From: Elgaria multicarinata webbii
Lineage: Eukaryota; Chordata; Lepidosauria; Squamata; Anguidae
NCBI RefSeq assembly: GCF_023053635.1
Contig: NC_086180.1
Location: forward strand, 35,206,947-35,270,946
Reading direction: 5' to 3'
DNA: 64,000 nucleotides
This document shows positions 10,001 to 19,869 of this stretch, one piece after another. Under the pieces are notes generated by a model. It worked only from the letters and a program-made list of their open reading frames with translations. It was not told the DNA's origin and searched no databases. Position numbers and translations under genes: made by a program. Each line of letters starts with the position of its first letter. The first letter of the stretch is position 1.

Positions 10001-13000
10001 ATGGTTATGGATAATAAAAGGGACAGGTCAAATCCCACTAATGCTGAAAAGAGGAACAATATGACTATATTGAATAAATTAGTAAAAGAAAATGATTATT
10101 TAGATTCGTGGCGCTTACTTAATGGGAATAGGCCTGGATTTTCATACTTTTCCCCAGTTCATCATACATACTCCAGGATAGATTATATATTTGTTTCAAA
10201 AGACTTTGCAACGAGGATTTGTAAAATGGAAATGGGGGTAATAAAAGTAACCGATCATGCCTTGTTAAGTTTAGAATTTACAGTTAAGAAAGATTATAAA
10301 GAGGCATATAGATGGAAGTTGAACACAAAGATATTGAAATACAATAAAATAGTAGATAAAATTCGGAAGGAACTGTCAGAGTCATGGGAAATTAATGAAA
10401 AAGGAGGAACAGCTGGGTCAGTCATTTGGGACACCATGAAGGCTGTAGCAAGAGGAATCTGTATTAGAGAAACATGTAGTTTAAAAAGACAACAACGTGC
10501 AGAACAGGAAAAGTTAGAGATAGAAATTAAAAACTTGGAGGAAAGATATTGGCGAAGTAAAGATAAATATAAATTAGTGGAAATACAAGCTAAGAAGAAA
10601 CAATTAGAAAACTTAAATATAGAAGAGATTCAAAAGAATTTAATGTATATGAAAAGGGAATATTTTGAAAACAGTGATAAGAACTCGAGGTTGCTTGCCA
10701 AGCTCACACAAAAAGAAAAAGGGAGGAATGGGATAGAAACGTTGAAAGATAGCCGAGGGAATTATTGTCATGCAATGAAAGCTAAAATAAAAATTTTTCA
10801 GGAATTTTATCAGGAATTGTACAAGGGTAAAGAAATTCAACAAGAAAAGGTGGAGGAGTATATTGGAAGGTTTATAAAGAAGGAAATAAAATCAGAATAT
10901 AAGGAGTTAATGGAGTCAGTAATAACTCAAAGAGAAGTTGAAGAAGTTATTGATAAGTTAAAAGTGGGTAAATCACCAGGAGCAGATGGTTTGGGTCCAG
11001 AATATTATAAGGTCTTCAAAGATTGTTTAGTTCCAAAATTAATGGAACTTTATAATAGGATATTATCAGGAGAGAAGATACCTGAATCATGGGAACATTC
11101 AGTGATAATTCTGATCCCAAAACCAGATAAAGATTTGACTAATCCTGATTCTTATAGACCTATTTCTTTAATAAATCAGGATGCTAAAATTTTTACATCT
11201 ATTATGGCCAAACGACTAAATAAATTTTTGGCAGAATATATAGGGGCAGATCAATGTGGGTTTGTGGTAGGAAGACATATGCATAATTTAGTGGGTAGAG
11301 TTTTAAATGTAATAAATGTAATAAAAAAAGCAAATATTAAGGCAGGTATTATGGCATTAGATATTTTTAAAGCTTTTGATTGTGTGAGCTGGCAGGCACT
11401 AAAGAGTATTATAGATAAATTGGGATTTGGAAATAAATTTAAAAATGTAATAGAACAGCTATATTCCCAAAATACGGCGGTAGTGGTGGTAAATGACGGA
11501 CTTACTGAAAAGATACGACTAGCCAGAGGAACAAGACAAGGATGTCCGCTCTCGCCGGTCCTTTTTGTAATGGTTATGGAAGTTTTGGCGAAGGCACTAA
11601 GGGAGGATAAAGAATTAGAAGGAATTGGAGAGGTAAGGGAGATAAAGCTAAACATGTTTGCGGATGATACTTTATTGACCATTAAGAATCCATTAAGAAA
11701 ATTAGAAAGAATTAAATATCAGTTGAGGGAGTTTGAGGAAATTACAGGGTTAAAAATAAATTGGTCTAAATCAGAGATGATGTTGTTTAACTATACTAAG
11801 AAGGAAGAAAAGGATTGGGAATTTAAGGGAATGGAATTGAAAGTTAAGAATGAGATTAAATACTTGGGAATTAAAATTACAAAAAATCTAGAGAATTTAG
11901 AAAGGGAAAATTTAACGAGGTTAAAGAAGGAGGTACTAGAGAAATTGGAGAAATATAAAAGATTAAATTTATCTTGGTTTGGGAGAATAGCTTTGATAAA
12001 AATGAAGATATTAGCTAAAATTAATTTTGTATTTAGGATGCTACCTATAAAAATATCAGAAACCGAGATAAAAAGTTGGCAAAATATTATTAATAAATAT
12101 TGTAATGGAGAAAAGAGAGCAAGAGTGAATAAAAATAATTGGTACCTAAGCCAAAAAAAGGGGGGAATGGGTCTCCCAAACATAAAATTATACTACGTAG
12201 CAAATAGATTAAGACATGTTGTAGAAGCAATTATGGGAGTAGGAGATTTATATTGGATGGAAGAAAAAAACATAAGTAAGGTAGAGATGAATCTGGAGAA
12301 TGTTTTTTTTAAAGATGGAGGAAGAAAATGGGTTGGAAGTATAGATAATCCACTCCTGAGGACTCAATGGGAAATTTGGAGCAAATTTAAAGGGAAGCTG
12401 CTTCCGAGCAACTCTCCCTTAGCACCGATAATAATGTTAAAGAATTTCCCAGAGGATCTAAAGGGTAGATTATGTAAAATACTAAAAGAGAAAAATAAAA
12501 TAAAATTAAAGGATTGGGTAAGAGATATTAAAACAAGAGAAGATATGGAAAATTTGTTAAAGGAGAAGAAGCTATCTTGGCTAGAATATGGTCAATTAGA
12601 ACAATGGAATAAAAAGTGGATTAAAGATAATAGAATGTGCAGAAAGATGACGAGGTTTGAAGAATTAGTAGTAAGTAAGGAGAAAGGAAAAGGAGGTAGT
12701 ATAGTTTCAAAAGGATTAATGAGTGAAATATATAAAATATTGTTAGAGAAGGAGTTTAGAGAGAATACAGAGAAAATGATTTGGGAATCAGATTTGAAGA
12801 TACAAATAGGGCGACAGAGCTGGGAGGGACTATGGAAACAAAGAGTGTTGAGAAGTTTATCAGTAAGAATAAAGGAGAATTATTTTAAAATTTTATGGAG
12901 GTGGTACCTAACCCCGGTTAGATTGAACAAGATAAGTGATCAACATTCAGCAAATTGTTGGAGAGGATGTGGGGAAATAGGAACGTATTTACATATGTGG

Positions 13001-16000
13001 TGGCAATGCAAATATGTACAAAGATTATGGAAGATGGTGTTTTCAGAAATTGAAGAAATAGTGGGAATGAAAATAGAACAAACACCAAAAATAGCATTGC
13101 TGTCACTATTTGAAGATATAAAGTGTGGAAAAGGAACTATAGAGCTGATATCGAGTTTGTTGGTTGCAGCACGATTGTTGATAGCTAGGAACTGGAAGAT
13201 CCAAGGGGAATATTCTATTGAGGAATGGTATAAAGTAGTATGGGACATAGCCATTAATGATAAACTGACATGCAATATTAAGTGGAGAAAAGGCGTAACT
13301 AAAATAAATGAGTTCGAAGGAATTTGGAAACAGTTCCTAGTGTTCGTGTTTACTAAGGGAAGTGGGAAACCACCATCAGAAGAAATGATTAGATTTTGGA
13401 CTCAAGAATGATCCCGAGGTGGGGGGTGCACTTTTATGTTAAGAATGGAAATGTTGTAGTGTGATAAGGCATATGTAATAGTTTTTGATATTTGTACTCA
13501 ACAATTATTCAATATGTATGAAGCAGATATTTGATGTATTTTTTTTTCTTATTGTGTTGTTTCAAATATATTTTGGAAATGTTCATTTATGTTTATATAG
13601 TGTTGAAAATGAATAAAAATTATTAAAAAAAAAAATAGGCATAGGAAGTTACTCTAGAATGGCCTCTTGCCAAAAAGAATGTTATGTTCTGGAACACCAA
13701 TGAGTGGGGAAGCATATCCTATATACCAGGTTTTCATGAGCTGGTGCCCTCCAAATGTGCTGGACTACAACTCCAATAATTCCCCAAGTGTGGATCCTTA
13801 TGGAGCACCATCCCTGCACAAGAGAGAGGTCTCAGCAGGCTTGCAGGAGCCTAAAGCTTTGCAGGAGAACAAGAAATCTTTTGGGAGAAAAAAACAAACA
13901 AACAAAGGAGGAAACCCCCAGAAGAGTCGAGGCATGTTTAGGGGGAACTGAATGACTGGCTGTTGAAGGGAAAAACAGAAAACTGGTGTGTGTTTCTGTG
14001 TGACTGTAATGGAGTATTCTAGAAGAGGGCATGGCTGGCTGGAATCCTGAATAGGACCCCTGAAGATGGCAACATTTTGTGGTAGGCTTCACTTGTCATG
14101 AACTATATATGTTCAGGTTGAAGTTTTTCAACTTTTAGAGGAGATAAGCGATTGCTCCCTCAGGCTGTCATCCCAATGATTTTAACGTGCAAAGGAAAAT
14201 GAAACCCCCCACTAATTCCTCCATCCAAACTGGAAGTAAATGTTTAGGATTGGGACTTAAAAATATTTGCTCCATTCCTTGTCAAAAGGCTAACATGATT
14301 TCTTGTCAAAAACAAATAGCATTATCAATGAAAAGACCCACCAGCTATTCCAGGTGAACTTACCTGAACCATGTTTCCTCCTACGATTTCTCTCAGTGCC
14401 TTAAGTTCCTTCCCATTATCTTTCCGGTGGAACGTGCCTACCAGCTGACTTCCTTTCATGTCCCAGTTACCCTAAAACATAAAGACAGAAATTTCAGATG
14501 GTTGAGCTTATATACGGTTAGAAGCTGCCCCAAACCAAAGCAGGACTGACAGGGATAGCTTTGGTTTGTAATCCTTTCAGAGAACGAGCCAAGCAAGAAC
14601 AAAGCATCATGGAATAGCAGGTCTCTTACATGGAGTTCAGTTCCATCGGCCAAGCTGTAGTCGAAATTCTCTCCTAGAGTGAACACTATTTCTATGGTGC
14701 GGAAACTGCTGGATTCTTTGATTGTGAACTTGTTTCCTTCTTGTTGGATTGTGATCGCCAGGTTGTCGTGGGCTCCTAGCTTTCTCTTCACGAAATTAAT
14801 ACCTAGGAAGGTAAGGGGATAGCAAGTGAGGTGCACTGCAGAAGAGTTGGTTTTTTAAAAAAACTTTTTTTAAAAAAAAGAGTACACAAATTGACTAGAG
14901 GAAGGCTAGAGATGGGCAGGTTGGACCCAATCTCCTTTGCTTCTGACCTTGGAAATAGTTTTCATGTGTGCTCAGTGCTAACTCACCCAGTTTAGACGGA
15001 TTATTTCTATCTCTCTTGCTATATCCTTTTAATGTTGTTGGATGTTTAGTCAGTGCAAAAGTTATGTGATGTGCACCTTGCCACAGACTGAAGCCAAGGA
15101 AGAATATTGGACGTACTAATTCTGTTGCGTCTCCATCTCCATTTCGCTTTCCTGGTTGTTGTTGTTTTACCTCAGTGACACTTTGAATAGTAACTTCCTG
15201 CCCCTCCATCCCACTCTCTTCAATGAAAAGGGCTTAAAGTGAAATCCTATACTTGCCTACTCAGCACTAAGCTACATTGAGCTCAATGAGCATAATTACT
15301 TTAATTAGATTAAATCCATTATAGGAATGCATTGGCATAGCTGCTCTAAATTTTTTGGAACAGAAGCAAAGGCTGTAGTTACAAAACAAATCCTGGGCAT
15401 AGCATGTCAATTTGCATAGTAGGGTGACCATATGGAAAGGAGGACAGGGCTTCTGAATCTGAAAAGGAAATTTCAGCAGGTGTCATTTATATGCACGCAG
15501 CAGCTGGTGAAATCCCTTCTTCATCACAATAGTTAAAGCTGCAGGAGCCATGCCTAGTATGACCAGATACAAAAGAGGGCAGGGCTCCTGCAGCTTTAAC
15601 TGTTGCGATGAAGAGGGAATTTTACCAGGTGCTGCATGTCTACAAATGACACCTGCTGAAATTACCTTTTCTGTACAACTGTTAAAGATACAGGAGCCCT
15701 GTCCTCCTTTCCATATGGTCACCCTAAATGGAATAGAGTGAACAGCTGTAACTAACCATGTGGGTTGGCGCAGCAAGCCAGTTTTGGGAGACAGCTGAGA
15801 AAAGCCACAGATGCCTTGACTGGCCTATAGCAGCAGGATGAAAGCAAGGGCTAAAATGCTTGGAAAAGCAAAAGAAAGCCTGGGACCTAAGTACTTTCTG
15901 CTAAGGGGACATAATACAGAGTCGACTTGTGGATTTTCATATTGTGCTCAAGGGGATGTTAAATCACTGGAAAGGGACGCTTTGGCCACCACCATCTTCA

Positions 16001-16976
16001 TTTCCCAAAAACGCTTGTGGGCTTAGGAGAGGTTGCCTTTGGAAACATGAAATCCTCTCCCCAACATTTGCAAGTTTAGCATGGAAGGCAAACTTCACCA
16101 AAGTGAGACCTAGGCCTTAGCTAGACCTAAGGTTTATCCCAAGAATGTCCTGGGGTCCCTGTTCATGTAAATGACACACAGGGGATCCCGGGAGCAGGCA
16201 GGGACAACCCCGGGACGACCCCGAGATAAACCTTAGGTCTAGCTAAGGCCCTAGTGTAGCACTTGGACAGTGCCAGACTAGACGTTTGGCTATAAAAATC
16301 ACAGAGTGTTTCTGGGCCAGTCATTATCTCTCAGGCTAATCTACTTCACAGGGTTGTTATGAGGATAAAAGCATGTGATGCATAACATCCTGGACTCCTT
16401 GGCTGAAGGACAGGATAAACATGTAATGCATAAACAGAAGTGGGCGCCTTTGGGTTCTTTTATTACAACTCTAACTAATTGATGGCGTGCCAAGAGTTAA
16501 TAGCCATTTCTGTGCCTTTAACACTTGTACACTCAAAAAATTCAAGGGGCAAAGCAATTCCACCTAACTGCATCTCCTATGCTAGGAGAACCTTCTCAAC
16601 ACAGCAGTATCTCTAGAAGTTGCTCTTGACAGAAAGGGAGAGGCAACCCTCAAAATTATGCAGGATTTACCGGCATGGTATTTCGAAGAAAATTCCCTTT
16701 GGAAGGCAAAAGAGACAAGCTTTAGAGCAAAATACTAGGAGTTAGTTGGTAAACAGTGTAGTTGCTCAATTATGGAGTAACAGCACACTATGACATAGAC
16801 AAACTCCATGCAAAAAAAGAGGGGGCAGGAGCTACATCCAACAAACAACCTTTTGAATGGTGGTAATTAAGGCGATTCTCGCAGGAAGCAAAGAAAACAT
16901 AGATCTTACCCATCACCTCCATGAACTTGTCATAGTTTTCACTCTTCTCCACTTTCCAGGTGCCATCGAATGTCAT
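7017..16976 (-). CDS. FABP2: FABP2, intestinal fatty-acid binding protein (4 exons)
   Basis: Cytosolic lipid chaperone of the intestinal enterocyte; a ten-stranded beta-barrel that binds a long-chain fatty acid. Coding exons on the minus strand: 16976-16910 (67 nt), 14802-14630 (173 nt), 14471-14364 (108 nt), 7067-7017 (51 nt with TGA). The sum is 399 nt = 132 residues, the family length, and phases 1/0/0 match the classic FABP gene. The start MTFDGTWKVEKSENYDKFME and exon 2 NFVKRKLGAHDNL identify FABP2 rather than liver or heart forms. The ligand-contact Trp (GNWDMKG) and Arg (ELKALREI) are conserved. The residue aligned to the human Ala54Thr polymorphism is Asn. The C-terminus ends FKKA rather than human FKKD. 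Intron 3 is 7.3 kb because of an L1 insertion; introns 1 and 2 look intact. Confidence 0.96.
7179..7336. repeat. 12-bp target-site duplication around 5S retropseudogene
   Basis: ATGTGGAGCTTT occurs at 7179-7190 and again at 7325-7336, directly flanking the 5S-like insert. Confidence 0.75.
7203..7322 (-). pseudogene. 5S rRNA-derived retropseudogene
   Basis: The minus strand reads like vertebrate 5S rRNA over almost its whole length. It keeps CGCCCGATCTCGTCTGATCT, the box A core AAGCTAAGCAGGG, GGCCTGGTTAGTAC, TGGATGGGAGAC and CTGGGAATACC. About ten substitutions against the human sequence are scattered along it. On the minus strand it is followed by a G-run and A-run (7191-7202) and then the 12-bp target duplication. 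That is the layout of an L1-style retroposed RNA, not of a tandem 5S gene. No T-run terminator follows, so it is unlikely to be an active gene even though the internal promoter is largely preserved. Confidence 0.85.
7645..7660. repeat. L1 target-site duplication, left copy
   Basis: ATAGGCATAGGAAGTT is identical to 13635-13650 on the far side of the L1. A perfect 16-bp duplication indicates a fairly recent insertion. Confidence 0.93.
8285..9277 (+). pseudogene. L1 ORF1 protein (one in-frame stop)
   Basis: RNA-binding chaperone of the L1 particle. From the ATG at 8285 one frame runs to 9277, 330 codons, the usual ORF1p size, broken only by TAA at 8555-8557 in a T/A homopolymer. Beyond it the protein shows a heptad-rich coiled coil (about residues 95-155). 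An RRM-like part follows (DLDRVHRVGG, TRDILVKFGNYYKKEQIM), then the C-terminal domain (IYNDLSQRTLNWRRSLKP, RFTYGRREHRV). Re-initiation at the ATG at 8561 would give 238 residues holding most of the coiled coil and both folded domains. Confidence 0.88.
9278..9568 (+). other. L1 inter-ORF spacer, G-rich
   Basis: About 290 bp between ORF1 and ORF2, with G-runs at 9410-9480 (GGGGGG, GGGTGGGGAGGGGGGG) that could form G-quadruplex DNA. No reading frame of note is seen on the plus strand. Confidence 0.6.
9569..13411 (+). CDS. L1 ORF2, endonuclease-reverse transcriptase (intact)
   Basis: Uninterrupted frame of 1,280 codons from the ATG at 9569 (a GTG two codons earlier is not needed). The N-terminal APE endonuclease shows STLNVKG, MIQETH, LAGDFNMV, SRIDYIFVS and TDHALLS, that is, the catalytic Asn, Glu, Asp/Asn and Asp-His residues. 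The reverse transcriptase shows GKSPGADGLGPEYYK, YRPISLINQDAKIF, MALDIFKAFD, GTRQGCPLSPVLF and the FADD active site. The C-terminal Cys motif is CWRGCGEIGTYLHMWWQC (C-x3-C-x7-H-x4-C). It nicks DNA and primes reverse transcription on target. Strong A-richness, usual for L1, sets it apart from the flanks. Nothing visible prevents activity of this protein. Confidence 0.96.
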   Translation: MDKKIKVSTLNVKGLGAVVKRKRIEQMLNKEGSDIIMIQETHQGSENSNMIKLKWLAYYEKSLGTSKKNGVATLISKKSGFILEEVKKDDKGRYLMLKGKIEGKVYTLINVYAPNERHREFFIKLFKEIEEFKEGYAILAGDFNMVMDNKRDRSNPTNAEKRNNMTILNKLVKENDYLDSWRLLNGNRPGFSYFSPVHHTYSRIDYIFVSKDFATRICKMEMGVIKVTDHALLSLEFTVKKDYKEAYRWKLNTKILKYNKIVDKIRKELSESWEINEKGGTAGSVIWDTMKAVARGICIRETCSLKRQQRAEQEKLEIEIKNLEERYWRSKDKYKLVEIQAKKKQLENLNIEEIQKNLMYMKREYFENSDKNSRLLAKLTQKEKGRNGIETLKDSRGNYCHAMKAKIKIFQEFYQELYKGKEIQQEKVEEYIGRFIKKEIKSEYKELMESVITQREVEEVIDKLKVGKSPGADGLGPEYYKVFKDCLVPKLMELYNRILSGEKIPESWEHSVIILIPKPDKDLTNPDSYRPISLINQDAKIFTSIMAKRLNKFLAEYIGADQCGFVVGRHMHNLVGRVLNVINVIKKANIKAGIMALDIFKAFDCVSWQALKSIIDKLGFGNKFKNVIEQLYSQNTAVVVVNDGLTEKIRLARGTRQGCPLSPVLFVMVMEVLAKALREDKELEGIGEVREIKLNMFADDTLLTIKNPLRKLERIKYQLREFEEITGLKINWSKSEMMLFNYTKKEEKDWEFKGMELKVKNEIKYLGIKITKNLENLERENLTRLKKEVLEKLEKYKRLNLSWFGRIALIKMKILAKINFVFRMLPIKISETEIKSWQNIINKYCNGEKRARVNKNNWYLSQKKGGMGLPNIKLYYVANRLRHVVEAIMGVGDLYWMEEKNISKVEMNLENVFFKDGGRKWVGSIDNPLLRTQWEIWSKFKGKLLPSNSPLAPIIMLKNFPEDLKGRLCKILKEKNKIKLKDWVRDIKTREDMENLLKEKKLSWLEYGQLEQWNKKWIKDNRMCRKMTRFEELVVSKEKGKGGSIVSKGLMSEIYKILLEKEFRENTEKMIWESDLKIQIGRQSWEGLWKQRVLRSLSVRIKENYFKILWRWYLTPVRLNKISDQHSANCWRGCGEIGTYLHMWWQCKYVQRLWKMVFSEIEEIVGMKIEQTPKIALLSLFEDIKCGKGTIELISSLLVAARLLIARNWKIQGEYSIEEWYKVVWDIAINDKLTCNIKWRKGVTKINEFEGIWKQFLVFVFTKGSGKPPSEEMIRFWTQE
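13635..13650. repeat. L1 target-site duplication, right copy
   Basis: ATAGGCATAGGAAGTT directly follows the poly-A tail and equals 7645-7660. Confidence 0.93.
13738..13790. repeat. fragment of CCCTCCA-GGACTACAACTCC foldback family
   Basis: GGTGCCCTCCAAATGTGCTGGACTACAACTCC resembles half of the foldback element at 63,252-63,380. A common dispersed DNA-element relic in FABP2 intron 3. Confidence 0.5.
14364..14471 (-). CDS. FABP2: FABP2 exon 3
   Basis: 108 nt, phase 0 at both ends, TTTTAG acceptor and CAG|GTAAGT donor. It encodes GNWDMKGSQLVGTFHRKDNG through LREIVGGNMVQ, beta strands E-I of the barrel, including the ligand Trp and Arg. Confidence 0.95.
14630..14802 (-). CDS. FABP2: FABP2 exon 2
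   Basis: 173 nt, the typical FABP exon 2 length. Acceptor CCTAG, donor AT|GTAAGA. It encodes INFVKRKLGAHDNL through SLADGTELH, the second portal helix edge and strands B-D. Confidence 0.96.
15420..15726. mobile_element. foldback MITE with TA target and GGGTGACCATAT ends
   Basis: The ends are TA-GGGTGACCATATGG and CCATATGGTCACCC-TA, perfect inverted repeats flanked by TA. The interior folds back almost completely around 15,550: CTCCTGCAGCTTTAACTG and its complement, then matching CAGCAGGTGTCATTTA / AAATGACACCTGCTG. It is non-coding. A sister copy lies at 34,922-35,093 and a larger member with the same ends at 24,856-25,895. TA duplication suggests the Tc1/mariner group; this is an inference. 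Confidence 0.8.
16110..16253. mobile_element. short foldback element, CTAGGCCTTAGCTAGACC ends
   Basis: CTAGGCCTTAGCTAGACC at the left and GGTCTAGCTAAGGCCCTAG at the right form ~29-bp inverted repeats with one extra base on the right. The inside is GC-rich and contains CAGGGGATCCCGGG. Similar interior sequence recurs near 28,840. A non-autonomous DNA element in FABP2 intron 1. Confidence 0.75.
16910..16976 (-). CDS. FABP2: FABP2 exon 1 (start codon)
   Basis: 67 coding nt from ATG, ending ATG-G|GTAAGA (phase 1). It encodes MTFDGTWKVEKSENYDKFME then VMG. This is the expected FABP exon 1 with the first strand and first helix. Confidence 0.96.
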
Positions 16977-17059
16977 GATTGTCAGTTGTAAAAAGGGGAG
17001 CTTAAAACAGAGGTGGTTTCTCCGCACAATCTGAAGTGTGCTTCACCTTTCTAAGAGGG

Positions 17060-17130
17060 ATTTATGCCTTGACTTATCTTGAAAGCAATTCACACACTGA
17101 TGTGGCTGACTAAAGTGCAATTAGTCACAT
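17060..17130 (-). promoter_or_regulatory. FABP2: candidate FABP2 promoter elements
   Basis: On the minus strand a TATA-like CATAAAT lies about 85 bp upstream of the ATG (around 17,061-17,067), and an AGATAAG GATA-factor site lies just upstream (17,073-17,079). Further up, TGACTAA (17107-17113) and TTAGTCA (17121-17127) make a perfect 7-bp inverted repeat with a 7-bp spacer. GATA4 and HNF factors are known regulators of FABP2 in mammals; assignment of these exact sites is inference. Confidence 0.4.
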
Positions 17131-17960
17131 GACCCTGAGAGGTCAAGCCGCTGCAATTGATTCTAGCTCTTTACTCTATTAGAAAACGTCGCCTATAAAA
17201 TTCTTGTCTCCTTCCTTGCTGAACTGATCACTCTTTCCATAGGGCAGCTCAGAAGAACGTATTAAATTGGGTATTGCAAAAGAAAGAAAGATCAGGGTGG
17301 TACCTTGATTTAATTGAAACTCTTATTTTAACAAACAAATGTGCATCAATGCTTTCTTTCTGTAATGTCTTTATATTGCTGAGAGAAATTAAATATTTGC
17401 CCAAGCAAAGAGCACAAACTTTCTCTGCTCTGCCTTGCAAGTCCAGCTTGCCTTTGGAAGCTGTTCCATTGTGTTGAAGAGGGGTGGGGAAGATCTATTT
17501 ATTGGCTGTATTTGTTCTGCAAGCCACCCATTATGTTTCCCCACCCCACCGCATAGGTGTGTGCCTCTTGCTTTTCCAGTTCGAAATTCTGAAGAGGTAA
17601 ATTCATGGCAGCTAGCTGGGCTGAATTTGGGAGGTGGACAGCAAAGGCAAACAAGTTCAAACTGTGCTGAGTAATGTGTGTGCTGCTGAGGGCTGTGTGA
17701 GTGTGTGTGTGTTCATAGGGCAAACATAAGCCTCAACACAGGACTGATTTGGGAGCAATATTCTAGTAAGCGTATTTATTAAACTGGTGGCACATGTATT
17801 TAAAAATAAATAAATGCCAGGGCAGTAGATATTCCAGGAGGTTTCCTCTAAACAATCTATGGTTGTCAGATTGCAGCCTGGACACCTGGCATATATGCTT
17901 TTAAAAGTTCGAAGACAAATTGAGAAGCCTGCATTTTTCCTCCACCAGCCTGTTGAGTGA
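17131..17960. other. FABP2 upstream region, no gene seen
   Basis: Unique-looking DNA with a short GT-rich stretch near 17,690-17,712. The small open frames here have no recognisable protein features. Distal FABP2 control elements could lie here, but none is demonstrable. Confidence 0.4.
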
Positions 17961-17961
17961 C

Positions 17962-18020
17962 ACATAGGAGCATAGGAAGCTGCCTTATACTGAGTCAGAG
18001 CATTTGTTCATCTAGCCTGG
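17962..18020 (-). mobile_element. tRNA-derived SINE tail fragment
   Basis: CATAGGAAGCTGCCTTATAC and TGAGTCAGA match the 3' end of the SINE seen fully at 19,870-20,062 (opposite strand) and 47,808-47,985 (same strand). Confidence 0.65.
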
Positions 18021-18484
18021 GTACCAAAGCTGCCCCCCTTCCTCTTACGTCAGGACCACCACCCCGGATTGACCCCAGAGTGACCCCAGGCGACAACAAC
18101 CGTATTGACCTCGCTCCCAATGAAAAAGTCAGGCTAAGTCCCCGACTTTTTCAATGGGCAACTTCGTGGGAAAGCCCCCACAGTGGTTGTGAAGCTACAG
18201 CTGCATCATATAACTGATGCAGTGCAGATTCACAGCCACTCTGGGACTTTCCTCATGTATAGACAGCCCCGTTGCTGCAGGAGCTTGCCCAGGCCACAGA
18301 ATCCAGGCAAGCTTTTGTGAGAGCCCTGCAACTGCTCCCTCTGGGAACATGAGTATGCAAACAGAGCACACGCAGTGGTGGCAAAAGTAAGGGGGATAAG
18401 GGAAGGGGTGGGGACAATGTGGCAGTGGTACGTGGTCTGTCCTGCCCTGCATCAGGTGGCGATAGAACTTGAGCCAGGGCTCCC

Positions 18485-18650
18485 CAGAAGTAAGCCCCAC
18501 TGGGTTGAGTGGGACTTACTCCCAGGTAAGTGGGTATGGAATCGCAGGTACATCCCACTGAACTGAATGGGGCTTACTTCTGAGTAGATGTTTGTACGAA
18601 TTTCACTGTAAACCTGTAAGGGCACAATCCTATGCATGTAGGGAGTTGTA
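18485..18650. repeat. dispersed AAGTAAGYCCCACTG palindromic repeat
   Basis: Two adjoining copies of a motif built on AAGTAAGCCCCACTG / GTGGGACTTACTCCCAG / GGGGCTTACTTCTGAGTA. The same family recurs at about 32,740, 35,210, 49,345, 60,060 and 62,385. It is near-palindromic and usually followed by a sequence like ATCCTATGCATG. Confidence 0.6.
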
Positions 18651-19685
18651 GGACTTTATTTTTATATCAACATGCACTGGATTTTGTTCTAATTTGTTTT
18701 ATTTTTTAGCTCTAGTGGAAAGTCATCTCTGACTTTCTTAGGAGCAACTATTCTTGCATAGTTATGAGCCCATCCGGAACTTAAAATATATGCCACCAGT
18801 TTACATGTACATGATTATGTATTTTTTCACTATTTAGCCTAACTTTGGCTTCATTGTAAATTCTTAACCATGTTTCGCAAGGTAGCTCGTACTCAGACAT
18901 ACTTCTCACCAGTACTCTGTGAAAAACCACCTATTTGGAATTCTAAATACTTAACAGATATTGAATAATTGTGTAGCTCAGTCCACTTCCCTGTATGTTG
19001 GATGCATGGATTAAACATTTGTTCAAGTATATCTGAGCATCATGCGTGAGTAAATCATGCCATGTTTGCGATAATTTCAGGAGTCGGAACTGGTCACAAA
19101 ATGCTGCACAAAGCAGAAGCTGAAATACAGGATGTCATAACTGCTAGGGAACTTTGGGAAGATAAGTTCATTTTGCCATCAAATTCCCCTATTCCCATCC
19201 CACCCCTCTACCACAACTATGACGTTACCATTTCTCCTCTAGCTCGGGGGACAGGCAGGTTGCTGTGTTAATCTGACTGGGTGTTCGTTGGCCCTGGCAC
19301 TGTTTAGCAGGCAGGGTGCCATGTTGGACTTCAGTCCATTTCAGTTACAATTCTCAAATTATATCCTCAGGGAGATAAGATAAGCAGTTCCCTCTATTTC
19401 AGCCGACTAATTCAGATAAGTAGTTTGTGGATCATGCCACAAAAGGCAGAACAATCATTCCCTCAGCACAGCCTATTGATGTAGCTACCCACACTGATGC
19501 AGTTAAACAATACCTCATGGCACTTTTGGTGGGAGATTTTGATTCTTTGCAATGATTTTTAACCACCTGATACATCAGAAGGTCATTTCATCCTTGGTTC
19601 CCACCAGGAATACTGCCATTCAGTTCTGTCATGCCCCGGCACAACAGCAAAGCACCCACAGAATGAAATGTGGAGGGATGCAGAG

Positions 19686-19772
19686 GATTATAGAATCATA
19701 GAATAGTTGAGCTGGATGGGGCCTATAAGGCCATTGTGTCCAACCCTCCTGCTCAGTGCGGAATCCATTGAT
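19686..19772 (-). mobile_element. CR1 LINE 3' end fragment
   Basis: TATAGAATCATAGAATAG followed by GAGCTGGATGGGGCC and TCCAACCCTCCTGCTCAGTG is the CR1 3' terminus on the minus strand. Confidence 0.85.
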
Positions 19773-19869
19773 TTGAGGATGAAAATAAAATAATGCCTGG
19801 GGATCTTGTGGTCAGACAGGAGGGCCCTCAGCCAATCCAAAGGTAATCCTGCCAGGCAGTGCTCTAAGT

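Larger units (their letters stand above)
7661..13634 (+). mobile_element. full-length L1 LINE in FABP2 intron 3
   Basis: A 5,974-bp non-LTR retrotransposon on the plus strand, antisense to FABP2. It has a GC-rich 5' end starting GGGGGCGGAGCTTGG, a ~620-bp 5' UTR, ORF1, a 290-bp G-rich spacer and ORF2. It closes with an AATAAA signal (13612-13617) and a short poly-A tail. It is bounded by a perfect 16-bp target duplication. ORF2 is uninterrupted and ORF1 has one stop codon, so the copy is young. Reptiles carry many L1 lineages; which one this is cannot be settled here. Confidence 0.96.
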
